Source: Selaginella moellendorffii (lineage: Eukaryota; Streptophyta; Lycopodiopsida; Selaginellales; Selaginellaceae). From it: 64,000 bases of DNA. Below, one piece after another: positions 20,705-30,221 of the stretch. The DNA is taken from NCBI RefSeq assembly GCF_000143415.4, contig NW_003314411.1:186452-250451 (forward strand), given 5' to 3'. The translations under genes were made by a program, and so were the position numbers. Numbering within the stretch: the stretch's first letter is position 1; the number at the start of each line of letters is the position of its first letter. A model generated the notes under the pieces. The model saw only the letters and a program-made list of their open reading frames with translations, ran no database searches and was not told where the DNA came from.

Positions 20705-22708
20705 TTAGGGTTGATTGGACGAGCTCGTGAACGTCGGGAAAGGGAAACTCCCGGAGCTAGCGCTCATTGAAACGCTACGATCAAACTCCAAAACCTCGCG
20801 CGATCGCCGCAGCTCCGGCAGCGCTGGCGCATTGCCCTTGAGCGAATTCACCACCTGGCGCATCGTGGGCCGGTTCCTGGGGCTTGGATCCGAGCACGCC
20901 AGCCCGATTGTGAGCACCGATTCCATCTCCCCACCATCGAAAACCCCTCCCAGCGCTGGATCCGCGGCCTCAACCAGGCTCCTCTTTCGATACAGCTCCC
21001 AGATCCACTCGCCCAAGACGGTGTAATCGTCAAAGAATGGCTTTTTTCCGCTGGCCACCTCGAGCAGCACGATCCCAAAGCTATAGACGTCCGAGGCGGT
21101 GGTGCACTGCCCGGTTATGTTAAGCTCCGGTGCGAGGTAGCCGAAGGTCCCCGCGATGGCGGTCGTCCTCGCCTCGCGCCTGCGATCGATGAGCCTGGCG
21201 AGGCCGAAATCGCCCAGTCGCGCGTTGAATCCCGCGTCGAGCATCACGTTGCTGGGCTTGATGTCGCGGTGGACGATCCTCTCCTCGCATTCCTCGTGGA
21301 GGTAGAGCAGCGCCGCCGCGAGGCCGCAGATGATCTCGTAGCGCTTGCTCCACTCGAGGGACGAGTTCGTGGCGATGGCCTTGTCGAGGCTGCCGTTTGG
21401 CATGAACTCGTAGACGAGGAGGAGCTCTCTGGATCGGCAGCACCAGCCGCGGAGGTGGACGAGGTTGCGGTGCGAGAGCTTGGTGATGATCTCCACCTCG
21501 GCCAGGAACTCGCGCTCGCCCTGCCGGGAGTTCTCGCCGATTCTCTTCACTGCCACTGGAGATCCATCGCCGGGGAGGAGCCCCGCATAGACGTTGCCAA
21601 AGCCGCCGCTGCCAAGGAGATTCTTGGGATCGAAGTTGGCGGTGGCGGACTTGAGGTCGCGGTACGAGAGTTCGGATGGCATCCCGATGTTTTGCTCCAG
21701 GTTCCGCCCTCTCAAGATCACATCGTCCGATGATCCATCACCGCCAGCCGAGAACAAACGCATTCTCTTGCAGATAAGAAAGATCCCGCCGAGCACCAGC
21801 AGCAGCAAGAGCGAGAAAACCACGCTGACGATCACCACGACCCTTGTTCTGGATCCATTCTTCTCTTGATCATGATCTCCTCCGCTTTCTCCTCCTCCTC
21901 CTCTAGGTGGTGGCGACGATGAGCCACTTAAGCCCGTGAAGTTCTCTCTACTAAAACGTAGATCCGGGGCGGAGAAATTCCAGGCGTGGACGATGTGCAC
22001 GTCCCGGCTGAGATCCCCAGTGGCGGCAGAGAAGCCCACGAACACCGCCCCTTCGACCGCCGCCTCCTCGCACAGGTTCACGGGCTGTGGCGGCACCAGC
22101 GGCGCCGCCGGTCGCCGCCGCGAGTTCCTGGCGACGAACACGACCAGCGAGTGTTTGACCGCGTCATACTCGATCCACGCGCTCACGTTGGCGGACGAAT
22201 CGTGCAAATCCACCCTGTTCCCAGCGTCCGATTCGAAAGTCGGGCTCACCTGGGACCGGATCTGGTTGATATCCACGCCGACGTGATCGTCATTTATGTC
22301 CTGGAGCTCGGGATTATGGACCGAATCGAATTCCACCGCTACCAATTTGTTGCTCCGCTCCCTGTCCATGGCGGGATCGAAGAGGCCGAGCCAGGAACCC
22401 GAGCTGCCGGGTGGCGCAGGCGAGAGATTCCCGGAGATGATAAAGGCGAGACCATCGCCGCGAGTGGCGGTGGAGTTTTGAATGGAGAAGACGAAGCTTG
22501 TCGAGAAGCCGGCGGTGGTGTTGCAGATCTGAATTGCTCGATTATGCATTGCTCGGCCCGTGCTTCTGGGAGATTGGTCCGAGGTGAGCCAGAGATCCCC
22601 GGATTGTGCGATTGTGGCGTCGTTTAGGAGGGCCAGGTGAGGCTGTGCTGAGATGATTGAGCAGTGGAGACTACTTACCAGCCAGAAGAACGCCACGGCC
22701 AGCTCCAT
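20705..22708 (-). CDS. L-type lectin receptor-like kinase
   Basis: A single-exon plasma-membrane receptor kinase of 667 residues. A signal peptide (1-21) precedes a legume-type lectin domain (about 22-255) with the metal-site pattern E126, D128, N132, D137 and H142. A Gly/Ser/Pro linker follows, one membrane helix (about 290-313), and a cytosolic Ser/Thr kinase. The kinase has a glycine loop (GSGGFG, 366-371), the ATP lysine K388, HRD with D482, DFG at 500-502 and APE near 526. All catalytic residues are present, so it looks active. Family members perceive extracellular cues in defence and development; the ligand cannot be read here. Intronless structure is normal for the family. Its start and upstream DNA are partly duplicated at 24,094-24,345, and a dead copy of the gene at 24,486 lies divergently upstream. 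Confidence 0.95.
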   Translation of the reverse strand: MELAVAFFWLVSSLHCSIISAQPHLALLNDATIAQSGDLWLTSDQSPRSTGRAMHNRAIQICNTTAGFSTSFVFSIQNSTATRGDGLAFIISGNLSPAPPGSSGSWLGLFDPAMDRERSNKLVAVEFDSVHNPELQDINDDHVGVDINQIRSQVSPTFESDAGNRVDLHDSSANVSAWIEYDAVKHSLVVFVARNSRRRPAAPLVPPQPVNLCEEAAVEGAVFVGFSAATGDLSRDVHIVHAWNFSAPDLRFSRENFTGLSGSSSPPPRGGGGESGGDHDQEKNGSRTRVVVIVSVVFSLLLLLVLGGIFLICKRMRLFSAGGDGSSDDVILRGRNLEQNIGMPSELSYRDLKSATANFDPKNLLGSGGFGNVYAGLLPGDGSPVAVKRIGENSRQGEREFLAEVEIITKLSHRNLVHLRGWCCRSRELLLVYEFMPNGSLDKAIATNSSLEWSKRYEIICGLAAALLYLHEECEERIVHRDIKPSNVMLDAGFNARLGDFGLARLIDRRREARTTAIAGTFGYLAPELNITGQCTTASDVYSFGIVLLEVASGKKPFFDDYTVLGEWIWELYRKRSLVEAADPALGGVFDGGEMESVLTIGLACSDPSPRNRPTMRQVVNSLKGNAPALPELRRSREVLEFDRSVSMSASSGSFPFPTFTSSSNQP

Positions 22709-23009
22709 CTTGATTCATCCTTCACGAAGGAGGACGTCGTCTTTTGTTTTGCTTGGTTGTTTTGCGTTGGCTTGGTAGGAAGTCTTTGTTGGTGGTAATG
22801 TTGCCGTGGGGCCTCGGTTGGAGTTTTCTCTGAGTGTACGCTTGTCACAGGCCCAGGTCCAAAAACACGTCAACATAAAAGCAAATCGCAAGCGGGAGCG
22901 GCCGTTCGCTTTGAGAGCGGCGTGGATTAAGCCCCAAGGTAAATAAGCTGGAGAAGTTACTACGAAAATTTTCTCTTCTGAGATCTTACTTTTAACTCTT
23001 TTCATTACA
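22709..23009. promoter_or_regulatory. Shared upstream region of the lectin kinase
   Basis: About the first 190 bases align with 24,161-24,345, the same position upstream of the second, truncated lectin-kinase start. It would serve as promoter and 5' leader of the kinase and, in the ancestral pair, of the divergent gene. No specific box is assigned. Confidence 0.45.
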
Positions 23010-23205
23010 AGTTCTTCGCAGCCATCCAGAAAATTTGAAGCTTCGACAGCAAGGCGGGAGTGAGGTTCAGATCGCAATGGACAGAGAGAATCGAAGCGGC
23101 TGCTTCTAAGAACAGGTCTGAAATCTTTCATACCTAGTGGATCCTCTCTAGACCGCTCCGTGACAATTCGTCCAATCTGAAGATAATTGTCCGGACACGT
23201 TAAGG
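23010..23205 (+). pseudogene. Remnant of a paralogue of the gene at 24,486
   Basis: Segments align in order with 24,515-24,905, including AGCAAGGCGGGAGT, GAGAATCGAAGCGGC, TGGATCCTCTC and ACAATTCGTCCAATCTG. Large internal deletions leave no open frame. It lies upstream of, and divergent from, the lectin kinase, as the intact gene does to the kinase fragment at 24,094. This marks a duplicated gene pair. Confidence 0.75.
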
Positions 23206-24093
23206 TCAAATATATGAAAAGTCAAGTATTTAAATCAGGGAGACAAACATGAAAGTCAAGTAGAATTACTTAAGTTGAAATACTCTTTTTCCATTGGATA
23301 GTGTAAAGTGTGAGTTTTTTTTCTGTCAAAATTGCCACGCCCTGGGCTATGGCGGATTGCTCTGGCGCCTGGAGCAACCTTGTTTCTGGCCTCGATCTGC
23401 CAGACGAAGGAGCACATAGAGGTCAGAATCTCTACCCGGCTTGGCAGCAGTCGATGATCCAGCGGCATGAGGTGAGATTGGGAGGTGAAGGAGGGGCGAT
23501 GGGAGGAAATTCTTGTGGCGGAGCGGGATGCCCCAGGAGAAGTAAGCTCTTGCCGTGGCGATGACAAAGAGGAAGCGTGACGAGCTTTTGAAGACCAAGA
23601 GCGTGGCGTTCGGGGCTCCAGTTCTAAGGATAATTGGAGCACCACAGCCGAAAACGATGGTGGCAGAGATCCTCGCTCCTCGAGAGATTGCCATGAAGAG
23701 AATCGCGGCTGAGAACTTGCAGACGCGCGCTGAAGAAACAGAGAACCACATCTAGCAATCAGTCGGACCAAGATAAGTTGTGCCGAAGTTTGAGCCAAGA
23801 AGGAAGCACTCCGCGTGGAATGCAAGCAGTGCAAGACGTTTTACAACGCAGTGGAACTCCCAGGCGATGGCAACGGGGAATTCACTCTGTGAGCATCACA
23901 ATCAAGTGTACCGTGTCAAAGGCATCTTCCTCCCTCAATGCCAGAAGGCAATTCTGGAACATAATTGGCTTCTCAGAGAACCGAGCGCCAAGGCTGGACT
24001 GATCTTGTACCAAGAAGAGGCTCCCTGGAGCTTGGCGAAGTTGACGAGTTGAGGAGGCACCGATGAAGCTGGAAAAACTATTTCTCTCGGAGC
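23206..24093. other. GC-rich sequence between duplicated pair members, no assignable gene
   Basis: Both strands have moderately long open frames (for example 23,256-23,834 minus, 23,555-23,755 plus). None shows a recognisable domain or a consistent set of exons. Composition resembles the neighbouring genes, so it may contain decayed exons of the second lectin kinase or another gene. I assign no function. Confidence 0.4.
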
Positions 24094-24345
24094 GCTGGTG
24101 CAGGACACTTGCTGTGAGAACGCTACTTACCAGCCAGAAGAACGCTAGTGCTACTTCCATCTTGATTCATCCTTCGCTTGTGACGGACGTCGGGAGGGCG
24201 TCTTCTCTCTTTCTTTTTTTCTTGCTGGGTTGTTTTGTTCGCGTTGAGTTGGCAGCTGGTAGAAAGTCTTTGTTGGTGTGAAGATGGATTGATGTTGCCG
24301 TGGGTCCGTGGTGACCCTACGTGCAAGTTGACAGAGTTGCACGGG
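24094..24345 (-). pseudogene. 5' fragment of a second lectin receptor kinase
   Basis: The minus strand from the ATG at 24,160 reads MEVALAFFWLVSS, closely matching the signal peptide MELAVAFFWLVSS of the intact kinase. The upstream sequence to about 24,345 aligns with 22,709-22,900. Homology ends shortly after the signal peptide and no lectin or kinase domain follows. It is a truncated tandem duplicate. Confidence 0.8.
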
Positions 24346-24485
24346 ATGTTCCGTTTGATAATGGAGTATCTTTCAGCGTTGCCGCGTGACTCTGGTTTCT
24401 GGGTTTTGAGATCTTGCCATTAAAACTCCAGGTATGGGAGAAATCGCTCTCTCTTTCTCATTACGACCTCCTCCTCCTCACAACA

Positions 24486-24935
24486 ATGTGCTGCCTGTTC
24501 CTTTGCAGCTCCTCTAAAGAATTGGCGGATCCAGAGAATTTGGAGCTTCGGTCGCCATCGTCGAGCAAGGCGGGAGTCGGAGGTTTGCTAGGAAAGGTTT
24601 GGAGCTCCTTCGCAGCAGATCGCGGTGGCCAGAGAGGTACGCTCGCAGAGGTCGAGAATCGAAGCGGCAGGACGCTTCTCTTCTTCGAGAAGAACAGGGA
24701 GGTCTGGAAGAGGAACTTGTTTCGGCTGGATCCTCTCCAGACCATGCGCCTCTCGCCGGAGTGCCTGATCGATGGAGCCGAGACTTACACCCGGGTGGAA
24801 GTCTTGGTGCTGGATGATCGCTCCGGCAAGCCTATGACAACTCGTCCAATCTGGATCGAGCCTTTTGATTTCGTGATGTACAAGAAGATCATCGTCCAGG
24901 GCGCTGGAACAGCGCTGGAGATTCTCAAAGTGTGA
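24486..24935 (+). CDS. Unknown small protein, paralogue of 25,373-25,930
   Basis: 149 residues. I chose the start giving MCCLFLCSSS because it parallels MGCLWSCAK of the paralogue; an upstream in-frame ATG at 24,414 would add 24 residues. The N-terminal cysteine cluster could be palmitoylated, which would place it at a membrane (inference). The C-terminal half shares the pattern EKNREVWKRNLF...LDP with EKHREVWGRLLF...IDP in the neighbour. That half also has alternating hydrophobic residues suggesting a beta-rich fold. I do not recognise the family. It lies divergent from the truncated lectin-kinase start at 24,160, and a dead copy sits at 23,010-23,205. Confidence 0.7.
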   Translation: MCCLFLCSSSKELADPENLELRSPSSSKAGVGGLLGKVWSSFAADRGGQRGTLAEVENRSGRTLLFFEKNREVWKRNLFRLDPLQTMRLSPECLIDGAETYTRVEVLVLDDRSGKPMTTRPIWIEPFDFVMYKKIIVQGAGTALEILKV

Positions 24936-25372
24936 GATGAAGAAGCAAGAAAAGTCAAGTACATCCGGAAGGAGCGAAGAACATCCGGGAGGTTTCGTGT
25001 TGACTTGAAAGTCAAGTCTTTCGTAATGTCATAAGCCAACACAGAGAAAAACGCGAGCCTTTCTAATAAGTTGTGAAGATTTCAGTGCTCATCATCCATT
25101 TAAAAGTTCTATGGAACTTATGGTTGAATTTACGCTTGAATGGAGGTTCCATGGCTGACAGTCAAGGAGTTCTAGAACCTGGAAGGTTTAAAAAATTTAT
25201 TCACAAACTTACAAGGATCCAAAAGAATCCATCATGGAGTTTCGCAAACTCCACTGTGTTTTTTTTTTATCTCAGCGAAATAAAAAACCATGCAAGCAAC
25301 CAAAGATAAATACATTGAAATTTTTCTTTAGTGCGTAAAAGGTAAAACCATAGAAGTTTTACTCGGTCAACG
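24936..25372. other. Intergenic region between two convergent paralogues
   Basis: Holds the 3' ends of the flanking genes. AT-rich, no coding potential. The tail AAAAGTCAAGTA at 24,951 also occurs after the dead copy (23,217), so the duplication included the 3' flank. Confidence 0.5.
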
Positions 25373-25930
25373 TCATCTGGGCGCTGGAAATTTCTGCAAG
25401 GAGAGACTGCCTCCATGCCCGCTAATCACAAACTCTCGATGCATGGGGAGCTCGTCCGAATCGATGCGCAGCGGCGGGATCACGGGCAATCCCTCGTCTC
25501 CCCACACCACCTCCATCCACACAAACGTCCCGGCCATGATATTCGGCTGGACGACCACGCTGCTCTCCGGATCGATCGAGAAGAGCAGCCGCCCCCACAC
25601 CTCGCGGTGCTTCTCGTGGATTTTGATCTGCGCATCGCTGTTATTCACGATCCGCGTGATGCTCGATGCATTGGCCTTCTTCCTCCGCGAGATTATCGCC
25701 CAGTTGAGGCTGGCCAGATTGTCGCTGCGAAAGGGGGAGTGGAGAGGGGATTCGGGGGCGCCACTGCCGGGGCTGCTGGATTTGGAGTGGGAATTGGGGA
25801 GAGGGTCTTCCGGGATGGCGATTGAGAGCCCGCCTGAAGAGGAATTGGGCGCGAGTGGCTGTCGATTCACCTCGTGAGAGCTTCCAACCCTACCGCTAGT
25901 TTGCTTGGCGCACGACCAGAGGCAGCCCAT
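25373..25930 (-). CDS. Unknown small protein with N-terminal MGC acylation-type motif
   Basis: 185 residues, single exon. It starts MGCLWSC, which fits N-myristoylation at Gly2 with palmitoylation at Cys3/Cys7 as in many plant peripheral membrane proteins (inference from motif). A Ser/Pro-rich, probably disordered stretch follows (about 20-75). The conserved C-terminal half (ARG-rich, EKHREVWGRLLFSIDP, then VWMEVVWGDEGLPVIPP) is shared with the protein at 24,486. The intact frame and paralogue conservation argue it is real. Function unknown. It is convergent with its paralogue and divergent from the DUF21-CBS gene, with about 500 bp between them. Confidence 0.75.
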   Translation of the reverse strand: MGCLWSCAKQTSGRVGSSHEVNRQPLAPNSSSGGLSIAIPEDPLPNSHSKSSSPGSGAPESPLHSPFRSDNLASLNWAIISRRKKANASSITRIVNNSDAQIKIHEKHREVWGRLLFSIDPESSVVVQPNIMAGTFVWMEVVWGDEGLPVIPPLRIDSDELPMHREFVISGHGGSLSLQKFPAPR

Positions 25931-26438
25931 AACGGCGATTCCAGGGGATTGGCGCTGCTCGTCCCAGTGGCGCTCTATAGCCTAGGTAAGCTTCCATCTC
26001 TCGCGGATGGACTTGGCGAGACCTCTTCCGCCGTTGGATTGGGTCAAGTCCATGGTCAAACGCGCGTCTGTCAACAGTTGATCGCTCCCTCGGACAACGT
26101 TTGAAAGAAAATGAAAATACTGTTTATTGATAATTATGTTGTTAATCGTGTTTAGCTGAGACGGTTGAAATTCCGCCACATGGAGAGAACGTGGCGGGAA
26201 TCGACGGCCGGGACATATTCTCTCCTCCCTTGTTGTGGACGAGGGCTTTTATTACTCCTTGCAAGATTTGTGCTAGAGCCTTCCCAGGAGCTTGGATTTC
26301 CCCGAGCGATGCAAGCGCCTAGGGCGTCGCCGATCCGTCCATCCAAATGCGGCGGACTGGCAGCGCGCCACGCCGGTACGTGTTGATGCTGTAGCGCTGC
26401 GAGCGAGCAAGAAGGGTTTCGCGGATCGATCGATTGAG

Positions 26439-28659
26439 ATGACGAAGCTGATGAGGATTCTTTCCGTGATGGTTTTGGCTACATCGACGAGATTACGTGC
26501 CGAGGATGTGCCATTTGGGACGGGATTGTGGTATATCTATGCCGGGATCTCGACCTTCCTGGTTGTGTTTGCTGGGCTCATGTCTGGTCTCACGCTGGGA
26601 CTCATGAGCTTAGGCGTGGTGGACCTGGAAGTTCTACAAAGAAGTGGTACTCCCAAGGAGAAGCGTCAAGCGGGTGAGTTTCCTACTTCCACTTTACTTC
26701 CACTTTTGCTTCGTATAACATCTCTTTTTCCAGCGGCAATCTTTCCAGTGGTTCAAAAGCAGCACCAGCTCCTGGTGACTTTACTTCTCTGCAATTCAGC
26801 TGCCATGGAGGTGAGTGAGAAAAAATGGTTTTTTTCTTTGATGGTGAATGATTTCGATGCCAATTTCTTGCAGGCTCTGCCAATTTTCCTGGACAAGATG
26901 TTCGATCCTGTCACAGCAGTCATATTATCCGTTACATTTGTGCTTGCGTTTGGAGAGGTTTGTGTTTCACCGTATTCTTTGGTTGCGATTCCCAACGTGT
27001 GAACTCCAGGTTCTTCCTCAAGCCATTTGTGCTCGATATGGGCTCGCTATCGGTGCGAATCTCGTCTGGCTTGTCAAAGTATTGATGGTGGTCTGTTATC
27101 CAATTTCTTATCCCGTTGGGAAGGTATGCACGACGAGGCTCTTTTTCTTATCCGTTAACATTGATCATGCAGTTGCTGGATGCTGTACTCGGACCTCACG
27201 ACTCCTTGTTTCGTCGCCCACAATTGAAGGCCCTTGTCTCCATTCATGCGATGGATGTAAGGCATTTCACGCGATTTTGTTGCCTTGGCTTAGCAACTGA
27301 TGTCAGGATGTTAACATTTCTATGCAAAAGCTAGGCAGGCAGAGGCGGTGAGCTCACTCACGATGAAGCGACTATAATCAGCGGAGCTTTGGACTTAACT
27401 GAAAAGGTTTGAGCTTTTCTCGATGTTAACACTTGCTAATATGCCGATCGGCTTCGTCTAGACTGCAGAAGAAGCGATGACACCTGTTGAGTCTACATTC
27501 TCTCTTGAAGTTAACTCCAAACTTGATTGGTATTTTATTGCAATTGTCTTGTCATGAAGCTGATAATATGTCTGTCCTCTCCAGGGAAGCAATGGGACGG
27601 ATACTTGCTCGGGGTCATAGTCGTGTGCCAGTTTTTGCTGGAAGCCCTCGTAACATCATCGGACTGTTGCTGGTAATCGACTTGATATATTTTTGTTCAT
27701 ATCACATCGATGTTTTTCCGCTTTCTTTTAGGTGAAAAGCCTATTGACAGTTCGGCCTGAAGCCGAAACGCCTGTCAGTGCTGTGTCCATACGAAAGATA
27801 CCAAGGTACTTAGTTTTACTTTTGTATAAGGTACAATTGGGGGTTTCTGCTCAGAGTACCTGCGGACATGCCTTTGTACGATATCCTGAACGAGTTCCAG
27901 AAGGGAAACAGCCACATGGCAGCTGTGGTGAAAGCGAAGATGAAAAGGAAGCCAAGGCACACTGCACATCACACACATAATGTGAACCACGAGGAACGCT
28001 GGTCGGACGGTCCCAAGCAGCATGACGATGAAAATGGAAAGGCAGCCTTGGAGAAGAATGAAACGACGATTGATGTAGATGCAACTCAACCAAAGCCTCC
28101 AGATTCACGTGATGAAGATGATCCCGGAGATGATTTAGAAGACGGAGAAGTTATAGGTATTATCACTTTGGAAGACGTGATTGAAGAGCTGCTCCAGGTA
28201 AGAAGCCTAGCTGCGAATACCTTCGCCTTAACAGATTTCTTGTATCTGATTTCCAGGAGGAGATAGTCGATGAAACTGACGAATACGTAGATGTTCACAG
28301 GAGGTAAGCATCTTCTTGCGGCCTCATGTCTTAAATCTCGTTTTTCGTGCCAGAATTCGTGTTGCTGCTGGATCCGTCTCGAAAGTCGCCACTAGTGTCC
28401 GTCGAGTGGGGTCGTCGTATCGTGTTTTGGTAAGCTTCTTCTGCTGTTTCTTGTGGCTGTCTTTACTTTGTTTGCATTCGCTTGTCAGGGGCCTACTGGT
28501 GCGAAGTCCAACATAAACAGCCAAGTGTCCGGGGGTAGCCCGAATCGTTTTGTCCTAGAGGCAGATTGCAAGCAAAACGCTGAGAAGGCGACGCATAAGC
28601 CCACGTCGGAAGGCTTGACAGAGCCTCTTCTTGGAAATGGTGGCGTCGTGGTGGCATAA
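26439..28659 (+). CDS. DUF21 (CNNM/CorC-like) and CBS-domain membrane protein
   Basis: I derive 13 exons: 26439-26673, 26734-26810, 26874-26957, 27010-27123, 27173-27256, 27335-27406, 27462-27529, 27585-27672, 27732-27805, 27855-28197, 28257-28303, 28354-28429, 28489-28659. All 12 introns are 49-78 nt with GT-AG ends, and the exons sum to 510 codons plus stop. The protein has an N-terminal DUF21 transmembrane domain (LWYIYAGISTFLVVFAGLMS, then further helices) and a CBS pair. CBS1 runs MTPVESTF to NIIGLLLVKSLL. CBS2 is split by a charged insert and ends GIITLEDVIEELL. The family is related to CNNM/CorC proteins implicated in Mg2+ homeostasis; plant members are mostly uncharacterised. An upstream in-frame ATG at 26,292 is less likely, since translation from 26,439 starts just before the hydrophobic leader. 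A broken genomic duplicate lies at 57,721-59,123. Confidence 0.93.
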
Positions 28660-28721
28660 AAAGTCGGCTTTTTTTTTGTCGCCCAGAGTTTTATTCTCAT
28701 ACAATCTGGACTTTTTGCAGC

Positions 28722-29904
28722 TTAGGAAGTCTTGAGCATGGATACAAGCAGTCGACGAGGAGGCTTGGATGGATGCCTCGAATGGAGCACGGCGTGATTG
28801 TTCACAACCATGACATCTCCTGGCTTCCACTTGTGAGGTACTTGGTGGTCGTTCATAAATGCAAGGGAGGCTTTAAGAGCGTCTAGTGGAAGCGGTGTTC
28901 CATCGCCATATTCCAAATGCCGGAGGTTTGGAATGGTGGGATCGGAAGAGCCAATGTTGTTGAACCACGTCTTTGAGTTTTCCTTGAGCTGCTTGATCGC
29001 CGGGCGGGGTCCGTGGTAGACTTTCACTCGTCCGTCGTCTAACCATTGTAGTTTCTTTGACAACTTTGAAGCTCTGCAGGGAAGTCCCGGATAAGACACT
29101 TTGGTGCTCGAAGATCGAGAGCAAGAGAAGCAAAAAAAGAGATCGCTACTTACTTGAGCTCCGCCTGGGATCGATCATCCGTGCCAAACTTCTCCTTCCA
29201 CTCGTCCTCGGCGAGAAAGTTGTAGTAGACGAGGCCTTTCTCCTCGAGGTTCCGTACGAACTCGGGGTACTCGCGGGCCATGGCGTCGTACACCGTACGG
29301 CCTTGTACGATCCCCGTCTCGCCTCCCTCCGGTGGAGCGATCTCGCAGAAGAACATCACCACGTCGGGATAATCCGGCAGCTGTGGAGAGAAACAAGACA
29401 AAGATCGCGAGTTGCGTGGGCGATTCATGAAGAGAAGCGGGAAATCTTCGCGATCGGGAGGACATCGTGAAGAGAAATCGTGAGAAATCGCGAAGAAATC
29501 GCGAAGATCCGTGAGGAGGGAGGGATACAACTCACATAGGCCATCTCGTTGTGGAATCCAATGCGAATTTCCAGCGGCAGCTCATTGGCAGTGAAGACAG
29601 GGCCGACGATATACGTCCTAGCCGCTGCGCCCGCCTCGTATCCCATGCTCTTGTATCCAAACGCCTCCACCACCGTCGCGAAATCCTCGGCATTCTTCAC
29701 TGGGAAGCCCCGGAAGAGGATCGCGCCGCTGCTGTCGAGAAGGGATTCCAGACCGGGCTTGTTCTTCCGGATCGCCGCTGCCAGGGCTTCCAGCGAGGGA
29801 TGATCGCTGCCGGGAACTAAAACCTGTGGAAATGGAGGATTGGAGTGATTTGCAGCAGGTGGATCAGCCACAAACTCCGCCACGGCCGCCAATAGATCCG
29901 CCAT
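28722..29904 (-). CDS. TauD/TfdA-like Fe(II)/2-oxoglutarate dioxygenase (clavaminate synthase-like)
   Basis: Three exons on the minus strand: 29904-29536, 29380-29154 and 29106-28722. They sum to 326 codons plus stop, close to the roughly 330 residues of plant clavaminate synthase-like proteins. The exon 3 acceptor after CGAG (29,107) is chosen because it alone keeps frame. Visible features: ILFRGFPV near residue 65; the iron-binding HxE pair in FHNEMAY; the C-terminal iron His and 2-oxoglutarate Arg in AVLHSRHPSKPPRR. These match an Fe(II)/2-oxoglutarate-dependent oxygenase. The plant substrate is unknown. It ends only 62 bp from the end of the convergent DUF21-CBS gene, so 3' ends may overlap in RNA. 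Confidence 0.92.
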
Positions 29905-30221
29905 AGCTAAGCTCTAAGTCCTACTATCTTAGTCAATAATGTGTGATTATAATACTGACACGTCAGCCACAAGCAAATAGTTACAGGTGGCTTTCCACGT
30001 CAGCTAGCTATTGGTCTGGTTTGAACCTCCGACCTGTGGGGTTTATTGCGCTTATTCGCGGGAACATCACATTTCCTCGCGAGGCGCATCGATCGATCGG
30101 GGCGCGATGGCGAGGGCGCGATGATCCTTTGACGCCAAGACGGGGAAATCTCCCACGCGCGGCGCTGGAGCTCTGAAGCTGGGGCGTTCTTGCTGCCTGA
30201 TCGGATTCTTGCTTTTAGGGA
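29905..30221. promoter_or_regulatory. Divergent upstream region of dioxygenase and nucleotidyltransferase genes
   Basis: About 317 bp separate the two start codons and must contain both promoters. The dioxygenase-proximal part is AT-rich, with TATAAT at about 29,949; the other half is GC-rich. No specific element is proven. Confidence 0.4.

Noticed and set aside
21986-22627. 213-codon plus-strand frame opposite the lectin kinase
   Set aside because: Antisense shadow of a well-supported coding exon.
23256-23834. 192-codon minus-strand open frame as a gene
   Set aside because: No domain, atypical residue content and overlap with open frames on the other strand. GC-rich DNA here gives long frames by chance.
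26292-26438. Upstream ATG as start of the DUF21-CBS protein
   Set aside because: It would add a basic, non-hydrophobic extension before the membrane leader. The later ATG at 26,439 gives the expected N terminus.
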